64,000 nucleotides of DNA from Euwallacea fornicatus (GCF_040115645.1 NC_089565.1:186001-250000), one strand, 5' to 3'; positions 50,601 to 56,649 are shown, counted from the first letter of the stretch. Notes: a model not told the origin generated them from the letters alone. Numbers and translations: made by a program.

Positions 50601-53600
50601 GATTTTAAGGGTTAATACCCTGGGAACCAGAATTCTCGCTGTATTATCAAGGCCAAAAATTCAAAGGGTAGTGGCGTACAGTTTACTACTAGATAATAAA
50701 AGTATCTGGAATTTCCCGAGTAGTCTTAAACTCGTACAATATCAGACGCACATGGGCCATTGTCCAAGGTCCAACATCTGGGGTTGCAAGAACTACATAT
50801 GGTAACCGCAAATCAGAGACCAACAAAGATCTGGTTCCTGATTTCCATGTAACCCAAATTTATGGTCCCTAAAATAAATGGAAGGACATAAATTGGTCTG
50901 ACCGAAGATGGAATTTTCCAATCACTTTGTTGAACCACGGTTCAACTCCCTCCTGCAGGGGTGACCGAGATCTAGCGACAAAGGGGAACGAAAAAAAGAA
51001 AGAAAGGCTCAGTCCTACCAGTGCTTTCTCAGAAGAATCATCTGCAAGCAACTCGCGCATCCCTTAGGGCACGTACAGTGTACCATCATCGTTAACAGTG
51101 CATATACAAGCAGGGTGTGGGTTCATGATTCAAGGGACTCAATTACTACCTCTCGCAACTCTACAAAACTAGTTGTTCTTGAAACCACCAATGGCTAGTT
51201 ATTTTTTAAACCATTAGCTAAGTACCATCTCCTGCAACCTGTATTGCATGGAAGTACTAATGATATTAGTTACGCAATAAAGCATTAAAACAACCAAACA
51301 CGAGTGCTTAAAACCAGTTTCTCTCGGTCTGAAAAAGAAAAAATTGAGGGTGGTCCATCGTTTTAAACTAAAATTGAATCAGCTGCGGAAGCAGATACCA
51401 CTAACTTACAACTGTGTCCTGGAGAGGTGCAACAGCTTCTTCGACGACAGTTACCAAGTTGGGGAGTGGTTGCAAATCGGTTTCGCAGAGCTAGTTGTTT
51501 GAAGCGCCGATTTTGATGCTCTGTAGTAAGTCTCGATTGACCAGTTGGTCTTCTACGTGTTCCTCTACCTTCTTCTGCCCACACCCGACACACGCCCATT
51601 ACCGTAATTACAACGGTGTTAACACTGCGAGCAATTTCGCGATAAGACAAACCAACATATCGATGGGCAACAATTCTACCCCTGTCCAAATCACTATGAT
51701 GGTGATATTGTTGATGTGTTCGGACCCTGGGCATTTTGCATAAATAGGCAAAAACATGAGAACTAAAAATATTTGAAACTAAGAAATTAATTTTTTTTCC
51801 AAAGGTTTTAAAGATAAAATGTTGAGTATGGCATCGTGGCTCGCTTTCTATATAGTTATTTCGTTGCCAAAATATTAATTCCAAAACATGATTCCTACTG
51901 GGTGTAACACTTCTAATGTCACTAACTATAGTTAACTCAGATGTTAGGCATCTATCACAATTCGATTATCAAAAAAACGGATCGTTTATCTGAGAAGCAA
52001 AGAATTGGAATTTTAATCTTTTTGGGTTATGTAGATCGCTAAAGAACTTACAAAGAGGTGTGTCTTATATTTAATGAGAAATATCCAGACGGATAGAAGT
52101 GTAATTTGTCGGATTAATAAAAATTTTGAACAAACTGAACGTTTGAAAGTTGCTTCAGAATGTGGAAGATCTCGAACAGCAACTGGTGGTGATAAAGCAT
52201 TAGATACTCTTTTGTCTATGGATGAAAATCTCACACAGTCTACCAGCAAACTTGCCGATTAATGTAATATATCTGCAAAATCAGTTAACAATCTTTGAAG
52301 TAAATTTCCCTTTTCCACGAATTGACGCCTGGAGATTTTTCTGGCATGATGGAATTTTGTGAATTATTGCAAGAAATAGGCATTCAGGATAATAAATTCT
52401 TTTCGAGAATTTCATTTTTAGATGAAGCAACGTTTTGCTTAAATGGATACATTCATCGACATAATGTCGCTAGTGGTCTACAGACAATCTGTATTGGATG
52501 CAAACTCTGAATAAATGATATCCGTAAAAACTTAATGTATGAATGGGTACAATCGGTCATTGATCCATCGGTCTATTTTTCATAGAGGGGAACTTAAGCA
52601 ACGTTTTATATTTGCACTGATTACAAAACAAAATGGTTCTATTAATCGCCGCAGTTTTTCCTGGAGAAAATGCGAAACAATAATATATGGCTTCAATAAC
52701 ATGGAACACCACCACGCTATGCCATAACTCTGAGAAAGTCTTTTGATGAGGGTCTCTCTAAAAGATGAACTTGTGCTGTGGCAATTGAATGCCCGCCGTG
52801 ATCTCCAGATCTTATGCCACTCGACTTTTTGTGGGGACACTTAAACGGCTCCGTTTACAAAAATAGTCCACAAAATTTGGATGACGTAGGTTTTAGAATT
52901 CAAACAGGATTAGATAACAAGAGCAACACTGGATAATTGCATAAGAGAGTTTGCGAAACGACTGAGTCATTGCCACATTGTTACTGGAGCCCCATTTGAG
53001 CATTTATTGTGGGACATTCAATTTTGTCTGATGTAATAGTGAGTTCATTTATTTGGTCTAATCCAATGTTATTTTTTAAGTAAACTGTAGATCTAATTTT
53101 AGTTCTGAGTGCACCGTTGTATCCCTAATGCAATTACCTTTCGTTTATAACACACTAGGTACCTTTCCGTTTCAAAATAAAAAGGAGTAGCTGGATAGGG
53201 ATGAAACATTTGAACATTGAAAATAAAGTATGAAATGTCACATTTTCAAAATAAGATTACTAATAGATAAGAATTTAGCAAAAAACGGGTTTGTGATAGT
53301 TATAAACGTGTTGCAATACTTTTTTCAAACCCTGTATATTTGTTTTTCTTCAAAATCAATTATTTTTTAACTTTTAGGTACAACCCGTTCGACCCTCATG
53401 CAGCGCTAATTCAGGGTTGCAACGGGTTAAGAGGCTCTAGATTCTGTCACGGTTCCGGGGTAATACACCAAGAATACCAAGAGCTGACTTCCACCACCAG
53501 TATTTGCGATACGTTGATGAATAGGTTGGTAGTGCTCAAAGCTTATTTTTGAGTTATTCTATGGAATATTTGCAGGGAAATAGAATCGGCGAGGTTGTTG

Positions 53601-54087
53601 GCTTGTCGCATTCACGGAACCACCTCGCCAATTATTCGAATGTCCGTGGATGGCGAATATGAAGCCTTTATCGACCCTCTCCTGGCAGATTTGGCTTGGC
53701 ACCAATGTCCAGAATTTCACAAAGCCATGGACGGAGTCAAGTTCATTGCCAGCCACATTAAAAGGGAACAAGACTCCACAAGGGTATATTTTATTTAAAT
53801 TTATATTGGGGATGATATGTGTAAAATTTAATGGAATATTGATGTTTTGACCGTGATCGATTATCGACTGAATGGAAATCTTTTTCTAGGTGAAAGAAGA
53901 TTGGAAGTACGTCGCTATGGTTTTAGACCGATTGTTCCTTTGGATTTTCACTTTAGCAGTTGTAGTCGGAACAGCTGGAATTATTTTACAAGCTCCAACA
54001 TTGTACGATGACAGGCGACCGATTGACGTACACATATCGGAAATTGCCTCTTCCACAGTAAAACCGTATATTTCTTCCACTTTGTAG
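23468..54087 (+). CDS. nAChRalpha: Nicotinic acetylcholine receptor alpha subunit gene (11 exons, 5' end missing)
   Basis: Ligand-gated cation channel subunit acting at cholinergic synapses. Exons: 23468-23607, 28206-28250, 40185-40294, 47206-47386, 47444-47559, 47616-47784, 47839-47975, 48037-48183, 53378-53524, 53576-53783, 53890-54087. All junctions have GT/AG and keep phase, giving about 531 residues without a signal peptide. Visible marks are loop D NVWVEQ, loop [11 protein letters not shown], a 13-residue Cys-loop (C...FPFDEQTC), the YTCCDEPY vicinal cysteines of alpha subunits, four membrane helices, and the [12 protein letters not shown] segment before M4. The [16 protein letters not shown] stretch makes me lean to the alpha8/beta2-like insect group over alpha1-4, but this is a judgement from memory. 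The signal-peptide exon was not found. Confidence 0.93.
23739..25194. mobile_element. Foldback transposon Y
   Basis: TA-flanked ends CAGGGTGTTCCAAATCCGAT and ATCGGATTTGGAACACCCTG. The inverted arms are about 0.49 kb (23739-24230 and 24705-25194) and share TAGGCCGGTCCTGGAGT and GGTACATTAT-type blocks. The roughly 470-bp centre holds a minus-strand transposase tail. It lies inside receptor intron 1. Confidence 0.9.
24417..24690 (-). pseudogene. Transposase C-terminal remnant in foldback Y
   Basis: The minus strand encodes [20 protein letters not shown], then [20 protein letters not shown] and a tail that shifts frame to [12 protein letters not shown]. It contains the third acidic motif region of the long-TIR transposases (SPN...MDF, final Asp kept) and their C-terminal helix. 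The first two catalytic motifs and the DNA-binding domains are absent. Confidence 0.82.
26154..28019 (-). mobile_element. Long-TIR transposon Z, internally deleted
   Basis: Ends CAGGGTGTCTGTAAAAGGTT and CTTTTACAGACACCCTG next to TA. The inverted arms are about 0.55-0.6 kb. Unusually they run past the UTR into the last 40-50 codons of the transposase: at 27420-27560 the right arm carries a + strand copy of the [16 protein letters not shown] tail. The transposase gene between the arms is deletion-shortened. Confidence 0.9.
26555..27252 (-). pseudogene. DUF4817-type transposase of element Z with a large internal deletion
   Basis: ATG (27252-27250, minus) starts [17 protein letters not shown], the first 17 residues of a DUF4817 domain. 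It then jumps straight to [20 protein letters not shown], deleting the HTHs and motif 1. Motif 2 is [10 protein letters not shown]. Motif 3 reads [11 protein letters not shown], with Asn for the last catalytic Asp after 43 residues. The tail is [12 protein letters not shown]. Without motif 1 it has no function. Confidence 0.88.
28206..28250 (+). CDS. nAChRalpha: nAChR micro-exon, loop D
   Basis: A 45-bp exon in phase 0 on both sides, encoding [15 protein letters not shown], one of the best conserved stretches of insect nAChR subunits. Acceptor ttttttttccag, donor gtaagc. The Trp of loop D lines the agonist site. It is far too short for a plain open-frame search. Confidence 0.93.
28985..29190 (-). 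pseudogene. Fragment of a long-TIR (DUF4817-group) transposase C-terminal region
   Basis: The minus strand reads [20 protein letters not shown], then a shifted [15 protein letters not shown]. This is the motif 3 block followed by the family's VY..P...EEL helix. His stands where the final catalytic Asp is expected (PLHFSLWG). No terminal repeats were found around it. Confidence 0.6.
29784..31885 (-). mobile_element. Long-TIR transposon W
   Basis: Left end CAGTGTGGCTCATCGAAACG after TA; right end CGGTGCTCCACCCTG, where the expected flanking TA appears as TG. The inverted arms are about 0.35-0.4 kb and share CAACCCCCTAGCCGGGGTGA, CCAAATTGGG and GAATTAATGATGTGATGAAA. It carries one almost full-length minus-strand transposase. 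By the number of stops this is one of the better-preserved members of its group in the window. Confidence 0.9.
30177..31262 (-). pseudogene. Nearly full-length DUF4817-group transposase of element W
   Basis: One minus-strand frame runs almost end to end with about six stops and few frame changes. In order it shows [20 protein letters not shown] (first HTH), [20 protein letters not shown] (second HTH), [20 protein letters not shown], motif 1 CFSDECSCF with Asp, motif 2 FQQEGAPPH with Glu for Asp, and motif 3 [10 protein letters not shown]. The tail is [13 protein letters not shown] before TAA at 30179-30177. Spacing between acids 2 and 3 is 41 residues here, against 43 in relatives. The D-to-E change and the stops make it inactive. 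Confidence 0.88.
33235..34498 (-). mobile_element. Mariner (mellifera/irritans-like) inside the X transposase
   Basis: 1264 bp flanked by TA on both sides. Terminal repeats are CAAAAAGAAACTGAG at the left and CTCAGTTTCTTTTTG at the right. It is inserted between codons of the X transposase shortly after its first catalytic motif. Confidence 0.93.
33300..34332 (-). pseudogene. Mariner transposase with frameshifts
   Basis: Minus strand, starting [20 protein letters not shown]. The N-terminal half has a frameshift across the first HTH and recovers at [19 protein letters not shown] shift near 33940 leads to [20 protein letters not shown] single stop at 33674-33672 lies between DRYQA and [14 protein letters not shown]. 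Motifs 2 and 3 are intact as [12 protein letters not shown] and [13 protein letters not shown]. The tail is decayed (IDSYGNYF). It is older than the mariner at 37131 by its lesion count. Confidence 0.9.
35788..36855. mobile_element. Foldback transposon V
   Basis: TA-flanked CAGGGTGTCTCACAAGTGTT, mirrored by AACACTTGTGGGACACCCTG. The arms are about 0.46-0.5 kb and share GAGAGGTGTCCGTACGCACG and GCCAGTAAAAAATTGAATAC. The short centre keeps only a transposase tail. It lies in the 3' UTR of Tc1-2, just beyond that transposase's stop at 36870. Confidence 0.92.
36287..36409 (-). pseudogene. Transposase C-terminal remnant in foldback V
   Basis: About 40 codons on the minus strand, reading [20 protein letters not shown], then [14 protein letters not shown] and TAA. 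It is homologous in position to the tails in FB1, FB2 and Y (…N-GHxFExxL-stop). No catalytic residues remain. Confidence 0.78.
37131..38415 (+). mobile_element. Young mariner inside Tc1-2
   Basis: 1285 bp with terminal repeats TTAGGAGTTAGAATTAATTC and GAATTAATTCCAACTCCTAA, TA on both sides. The 30-bp repeats differ at one position by eye. It is the innermost insertion of the nest and carries the best-preserved transposase of the window. Confidence 0.95.
37303..38340 (+). pseudogene. Mariner transposase, full length except for two TAG codons
   Basis: A single frame of 346 codons runs from ATG 37303 ([20 protein letters not shown]) to TAA 38340. TAG at 37630-37632 follows VEKRLKT, and another at 37957-37959 follows ETITGDR where relatives have Tyr. 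There are no frameshifts. The HTH region, [31 protein letters not shown] and [13 protein letters not shown] (all three aspartates) are intact; the HDNPRAH order differs from the usual HDNARPH. It is closely related to the element at 2962. Confidence 0.95.
40185..40294 (+). CDS. nAChRalpha: nAChR exon: loop A
   Basis: 110 bp, acceptor GCCGATTGCAG, donor AACAA/gtaagt. Encodes [20 protein letters not shown], then [17 protein letters not shown] with the last codon split. The W-x-P-D-x-x-L-Y-N loop A motif is intact. Family members usually have [11 protein letters not shown] here, so SWY at the start and RDYGN are departures. The open frame starting upstream at 40066 runs through intron sequence; its Met is not a real start. 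Confidence 0.93.
40787..42336. mobile_element. Foldback transposon U
   Basis: CAGGGTGTCCCAGATCAAAA after TA, mirrored by AATTTGGGACACCCTG. The arms are about 0.44-0.47 kb and share GGGCCGGACTATG and CGTCTCTTGGAGATTCTTTG. The centre holds a transposase whose catalytic core is deleted. Confidence 0.9.
41416..41821 (+). pseudogene. DUF4817 transposase N-terminus joined to its last codons, in foldback U
   Basis: ATG at 41416 gives [19 protein letters not shown], a stop, then [20 protein letters not shown] and [16 protein letters not shown] (DUF4817). The second HTH follows ([28 protein letters not shown]). It is fused directly, in a shifted frame, to the terminal RGHFEQFL and TAG. The whole DDE domain has been removed by one internal deletion that kept both gene ends. 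Confidence 0.85.
42588..43528. mobile_element. Foldback transposon P with divergent CCG ends
   Basis: Left CCGACTGTTTCATAGAAAAC after TA; right GTATTTTATGAGACATCCGG before TA. The arms are imperfect, about 0.3-0.35 kb, and share GCTATAA, ATTGTTCAGAC and similar blocks. The ends differ from the CAGGG group, but the TA target and the DUF4817 remnant inside link it to the same group. Confidence 0.75.
42936..43121 (-). pseudogene. DUF4817 N-terminal remnant in foldback P
   Basis: The minus strand reads [20 protein letters not shown], then [20 protein letters not shown] and HCGSFKK. The pattern (residues before FPNR, then KFKRIEDNL, then GSF) is the DUF4817 HTH fold seen in the other transposases here. 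It stops before the second HTH, and no catalytic sequence is present. Confidence 0.7.
44500..44725 (+). pseudogene. DUF4817 N-terminal remnant in element S
   Basis: With one frame change the + strand reads [44 protein letters not shown], then [20 protein letters not shown]. The RETxS turn and the VRNEERIL linker parallel the VRTPE/EERIL-type linkers of relatives (APEVEEQILERV in element A). Several stops are present, and the sequence ends in A-rich DNA before the Tc1 insertion at 45011. Confidence 0.6.
45011..46436 (+). mobile_element. Tc1-like element inside S
   Basis: 1426 bp. Ends CACTGACTTTCAAAAAAACC and GGTTTTTTTGAAAGTCACTG differ only near the outer edge; TA on both sides. It contains one moderately decayed transposase. 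Confidence 0.92.
45256..46288 (+). pseudogene. Tc1 (DD34E) transposase with few lesions
   Basis: ATG at 45256: [41 protein letters not shown], a GSGRPR hook, then a frameshift near 45490-45570. The next part is [20 protein letters not shown] and motif 1 [16 protein letters not shown] at 45806-45808 comes before ERHHSG. Motif 2 is [17 protein letters not shown] at 46061-46063 replaces the Trp before [15 protein letters not shown] (motif 3, Glu). The tail is [11 protein letters not shown] with TAA at 46288. All catalytic acids survive; one frameshift and two stops disable it. Confidence 0.92.
46885..46985 (+). repeat. Partial copy of the inner/outer junction of foldback T
   Basis: AATTTTGGACTGTCTTTTTG, AATACCCTGTAT, CTTGATTTAACTCACTAATCC and AGCATTTTGTACAAT match 49750-49840 in order, by eye at about 80 percent. 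The copy includes both sides of the CCCTGTA junction, so the junction existed as a unit before it was copied. Confidence 0.65.
47206..47386 (+). CDS. nAChRalpha: nAChR exon: loop E and Cys-loop
   Basis: 181 bp; completes the split Asn and encodes [40 protein letters not shown] and [20 protein letters not shown]. The Cys-loop cysteines are 13 residues apart as required. SWTY is loop B. NYTG is a potential N-glycosylation site. Acceptor CTTATGTGCAG, donor CAA/gtaaac. Confidence 0.95.
47444..47559 (+). CDS. nAChRalpha: nAChR exon: beta strands between loops B and C
   Basis: 116 bp after a 57-bp intron (acceptor TTATTTCTAG, donor CAG/gtaagc). Encodes [20 protein letters not shown], then [18 protein letters not shown] and a split Arg. 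FYxSVEWDI is the conserved strand that precedes loop C. Confidence 0.95.
47616..47784 (+). CDS. nAChRalpha: nAChR exon: loop C and M1
   Basis: 169 bp after a 56-bp intron. Encodes [20 protein letters not shown], then [20 protein letters not shown] and [16 protein letters not shown]. The adjacent cysteines in YTCCDEPY define an alpha (agonist-binding) subunit, and the following hydrophobic run is M1. Donor AAAAG/gttgct is weaker than the others. Confidence 0.96.
47839..47975 (+). CDS. nAChRalpha: nAChR exon: M2 pore helix and start of M3
   Basis: 137 bp after a 54-bp intron. Encodes [20 protein letters not shown] (M2, pore lining), [20 protein letters not shown] and ILDTF. The Glu residues before and after M2 (SGEK in the previous exon, LLAE here) are those of a cation channel. 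Donor TTTAG/gttagt. Confidence 0.96.
48037..48183 (+). CDS. nAChRalpha: nAChR exon: end of M3 and start of the cytoplasmic loop
   Basis: 147 bp after a 61-bp intron. Encodes [40 protein letters not shown] and RPHYMLDRR with a split Gly. The Cys in FRCPQTH replaces the usual Ser. Donor GAGG/gtttgt opens a 5.2-kb intron almost wholly made of element R. Confidence 0.94.
49205..49781. mobile_element. Inner element T2 within foldback T
   Basis: 577 bp with ends CAGGGTATCCAAAAAGAGAG and TCTCTTTTAGAATACCCTG, TA on both sides. The inverted homology extends about 75 bp (GATCATTCAAGAATTG, CTCAAATTTT). It could be a small element inserted in T, or the core of a composite. The junction is also found at 46885-46985. 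Confidence 0.7.
49437..49680 (-). pseudogene. DUF4817 N-terminal remnant in T2
   Basis: The minus strand reads [20 protein letters not shown], then [20 protein letters not shown] and [18 protein letters not shown]. Its layout (M-x-x-YGEC, then the RYPEK turn, then GSV) is that of the DUF4817 domain of the other elements. No stop occurs over about 80 codons, but the second HTH and catalytic domain are absent. Confidence 0.75.
50249..51734 (-). pseudogene. Tc1 transposase of element Q, split and C-terminally truncated
   Basis: ATG at 51734 (minus): [43 protein letters not shown], then [20 protein letters not shown] and ATTPQLGN. About 0.85 kb of foreign sequence follows. The gene resumes at 50509 with [20 protein letters not shown] and [20 protein letters not shown], then motif 1 [20 protein letters not shown]. 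Motifs 2 and 3 are missing because the sequence ends shortly before foldback T. Confidence 0.85.
50551..51350 (+). mobile_element. Possible LTR fragment inserted in the Q transposase
   Basis: Foreign, GC-richer sequence inside a Tc1 gene. It has an AATAAAGCATTAAAAC polyadenylation-like word near 51277 followed by GGTGGTCCATCG near 51350. That is similar in order to the AATAAA and TGGTCCTTCG seen in the other LTR-like segment near 16020. No protein-coding pol sequence is present. Ends and target duplication were not established. Confidence 0.3.
51995..53035 (+). pseudogene. DUF4817-group transposase of element R, heavily decayed
   Basis: Fragments in order: [50 protein letters not shown] (DUF4817-like start), [15 protein letters not shown] (second HTH), [20 protein letters not shown], and motif 1 [20 protein letters not shown]. 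Motif 2 is degraded (HGTPPRYA with His at the Asp position). Motif 3 is [20 protein letters not shown]. The tail is [12 protein letters not shown], close to the family end. Many stops and frameshifts are present. Confidence 0.78.
53378..53524 (+). CDS. nAChRalpha: nAChR exon: variable cytoplasmic loop
   Basis: 147 bp in phase with its neighbours; acceptor TTAACTTTTAG, donor AATAG/gttggt. Encodes [20 protein letters not shown] and [20 protein letters not shown], then [13 protein letters not shown] is the weakly conserved (T/G)CNGLE/R motif of insect alpha subunit loops. This loop is the least conserved part of the family. Confidence 0.85.
53576..53783 (+). CDS. nAChRalpha: nAChR exon: end of loop with amphipathic helix
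   Basis: 208 bp after a 51-bp intron. Encodes [40 protein letters not shown] and [20 protein letters not shown], then IKREQDSTR. The [18 protein letters not shown] segment corresponds to the MA helix that precedes M4 in all family members. Confidence 0.92.
53890..54087 (+). CDS. nAChRalpha: nAChR last exon: M4 and C-terminus
   Basis: 198 bp after a 106-bp intron. Encodes [40 protein letters not shown] (M4) and a 25-residue extracellular tail ending PYISSTL, with TAG at 54085-54087. No AATAAA is obvious before the LINE that begins within about 100 bp. Confidence 0.95.
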   Translation: MKEDWKYVAMVLDRLFLWIFTLAVVVGTAGIILQAPTLYDDRRPIDVHISEIASSTVKPYISSTL

Positions 54088-54185
54088 CACTTTATTTAAT
54101 AGAAAACAATATTATCCAATAAGAGTATTTATTTCATATATTTGGAACGACAATTGGTCCACGTGCTGAAAATATTTTACATTTC

Positions 54186-55196
54186 TTGACATTAATGCTG
54201 AAAACCCTCAAAGGAAAAGCGATTATTTATATATGTCAATTATTTAACTGCATCCTTAGGGCCAGTTACTACCCTACTCAATGGAAAATAGCACAAATTA
54301 TAACAATTCTGAAATCGGGAAAACCAACCGAAGAAGTTACCTCTTATCGCCCCATTAGTCTCTTGCCAGTGCTGTCGAAGTCATTTGTAAGGCTACTGCT
54401 TCGCAGAATCAAAGCGGATCTAACTGAGAGCCAGGAGATCATTATCATTCCCGATCACCAATTCGGATTCGGGGAAGGACATGCAACCATAGAACAAGTC
54501 CATAGAGTGACACACAAAATTTACGAGGCACTTCAAAATAAGGAATATTGCTCAGGTATCTTTTTAGATATTAAGAAGGCATTTGATAAAGAGTGGCACA
54601 AGGGCCTGGTATACAAGATCAAGAAGTCCATACCAAAATACTTTAACATACTTAACTCCTACTTGAATAATCGCAAATTTTATGTCCAAGTCGAAGACGC
54701 CTGGTCGACCTTATATGACCTACTTGCAGGGGTTCCCCAAGGTTCAGTCCTGGATCCATTCTTGTACACCCTATATACAGCAGATACAGTATACAGCCAA
54801 CATGGTATGTTATCAACATTTGCAGACGATACTGCGTTTCTGGTTGGCAGTCCTGACCCGCAAATCGCTACTGACCTCATACAAGACTATCTTTCACAAC
54901 TAGAATCCTGGCTAACTAAGTGGAAGATAAAGATTAATGAAGACAAGTTCACCCACATCACCTTCAGCTTAAGAAGAAATACCTGCCCGCCAGTGAAAAT
55001 AAACAACGTGGAAATTCCCCAGGCAGAATCAGTGAAATACCCAGGAATGCACTTCGATAGGAGGCTAACCTGGAAGAAGCACATCAAGACCAAAAGAACT
55101 CAACTAAATCTCAAAACAAAAAAACTTACCTGGCTACTGGGATACCGCTCTCAAGTATCACTAGAGAACAAAGTGCTAGTACAAAGGACTCGATAA
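54186..55196 (+). pseudogene. LINE (jockey-like) reverse transcriptase fragment, open frame
   Basis: 336 codons without a stop. Readable RT blocks are YPTQWKIAQIITILKSGKPT, SYRPISLLPVLSKSF, CSGIFLDIKKAFDKEWHKGL, GVPQGSVLDPFLYTLY, FADDTAFLVG and KWKIKINEDKFTHI. The last blocks are the palm with the catalytic ADD. The N-terminal endonuclease and the end of ORF2 after NKVLVQRTR are missing, so it is truncated at both ends. It starts about 100 bp after the receptor stop, on the same strand. Confidence 0.9.
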
Positions 55197-55789
55197 AATA
55201 ATGGAGTTCCAAAGCTTTGAGAAGGTACAGAAACCCTGTTACACGAACCACACTAAATTTAATCACAAACTAGTTGAAATACAGGATTGAGTGGTGATTA
55301 AACTATTAATAATAATGCCCATGTATAGATTTCTATTGCGATGAGAGCGTGAGAAGTTCGTAAAGTTCTGTGGTCCAACTTATGAGATTGAGAGAAGAGA
55401 GAAGTTGCTGTCAACGCGACGAGGTGAGAAACGGTTCTGGTTCTTGCTCCAAGAGGAGTCGTGCTCCATCCCGATAAATGCAGGTCTCCGAGTCTGGTTT
55501 TTTCCCACGATTTCATGGGAAAATCACCACCTTGATGCTTTCCCACCATTGCCTTATCGCCGACACCCTCTGGTTCTTGTCCATTTACGAGTTTGTTGCG
55601 ACATTCCATCCTAATTTACTGCGGCTCTTTATTTTGCGATTCGCACTTCATAAATCAGGACGGAAGTAAACCAAATGAATGGTAATTAGCGCGGTACCCA
55701 TGGTTTGGCACCTACTGGTATATTGAGGTTTGGGTTCTGTTTTCTATCTATTATTATTATTTCCCAGATGTTAGGGCCTTGCGTGAGAG
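55197..55789. other. Spacer with no recognised gene
   Basis: The open frames at 55298-55669 on both strands lie over each other and show no family motif; I do not call them. The sequence is moderately GC-richer than average and could be remnant retrotransposon UTR. Confidence 0.4.
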
Positions 55790-56649
55790 CGATCTTTATG
55801 TTGGAATTTCTCCAACAACTACTCTTAGTTCGAAATGTGTTGTTTTTCTATTCTTTCTTTTAGTTCCGACCATAAATGTTCAATCGGGTTCACATCTGGG
55901 GATTGGGGAGGTATCCCCTCTTTAACGACACGAGCTGTGTGTTTTGGATCGTTGTCTTGCTAAAATATGAATTTCTTTTTAATTCCCATTTTCTTTGTAC
56001 TCTCTATTAAATTTCTTTTTAAAGTGTTTATGTAAACAAAGCGATACATTATTCCATCAATAAAATTTAATTGTCCCACTCCATGCCACGACATACATCC
56101 CCAAATTGGAACAGAACCTCCTCCATGCTTCACAGCCGGGATTAAGTTTTTTTGGATTCCATGCTTCTCCTCGCTTTCTATACAAAAGTACCTTTTTGGA
56201 TTTTCCAAACAGCTCAATATTTTTGTCCAAATGCCTTTGAGCACTCTCTAAACGTTTTATCTTATTCTTCTTACTTACTAATGGTTTTTCCGACCAATTC
56301 GTGCCCGTACGCCTTCGCTCCTTAAAAAGTTTCGTATTGTCATTTTATGGAAAACTTTGTGGTGATCACTGGCTGCACTTTTCACTATTTCAGTTGCAGC
56401 AATTCGTGGATTTTCTTGAACTCTCCTTAATATTGCCCGATTTCTCTCGACGTGTCAGTTTACTTTTCCTCCCTCTCCCCGGCAAATCTTTTGTTGTATG
56501 GGTTGTATTAAATTTTTTATAATATATTGAATCGTAGATCGGCTTCTACTCACAATTTTCGCTATATTTCTTTACGATTTTCCTTCTTTAAAATATTTAA
56601 TAATCAATTCTCTTATTTTTTGAGGCATCTTTGTGGATTTGCAGCCCAT
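55790..56649 (-). pseudogene. Degenerate Tc1-like transposase
   Basis: Minus strand from ATG 56649: MGCKSTKMPQKIRELIIKYF, HTH IAKIVSRSRSTIQYIIKNLI, then RVQENPRIAATEIVKSAASD. Motif 1 is lost in the decayed SEEKHGIQK region (56160-56190). PAVKHGGGSVPIWGCMSWHG follows, then motif 2 [20 protein letters not shown] and motif 3 [16 protein letters not shown] with Glu. Several stops in the N-terminal half make it inactive. Confidence 0.85.

Larger units (their letters stand above)
48706..51926 (-). mobile_element. Tc1-like element Q with further insertions
   Basis: The ends share TGACATTAGAAGTGTTACAC and CCCAGTAG, left at 48706 and inverted at 51926, each next to TA. A short (TTAG)n run at 48682-48703 precedes the left end. 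It contains foldback T (48782-50207) and an LTR-like segment (about 50551-51350). The 3' half of its transposase is missing. Confidence 0.85.
48207..53334 (+). mobile_element. Long-TIR transposon R, interrupted by Tc1 element Q
   Basis: The right end TTTTTTCAAACCCTG is followed by TA. Inward of it, CGTTTATAACTATCACAAACCCG in inverse is matched on the left by CACGTTTGTAACTTTCACAAACCC at about 48222. The arms run about 200-230 bp and share the CCCTATCCAGCTA block. The leftmost terminus is disturbed: a GGGTTTG is found at the exon donor and then about 20 unrelated bases. Net length is about 1.9 kb once Q is removed. Confidence 0.75.
48184..53377 (+). other. nAChR intron 8 (5.2 kb), almost entirely transposon R
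   Basis: Element R starts within about 25 bp of the donor and ends 43 bp before the acceptor. The last part, TTTTTTAACTTTTAG, is the acceptor tract. No other gene is present. Confidence 0.85.

Noticed and set aside
55298..55669. Overlapping frames on both strands of about 60-100 codons
   Set aside because: They overlap each other in opposite senses and show no domain; probably decayed retrotransposon UTR.
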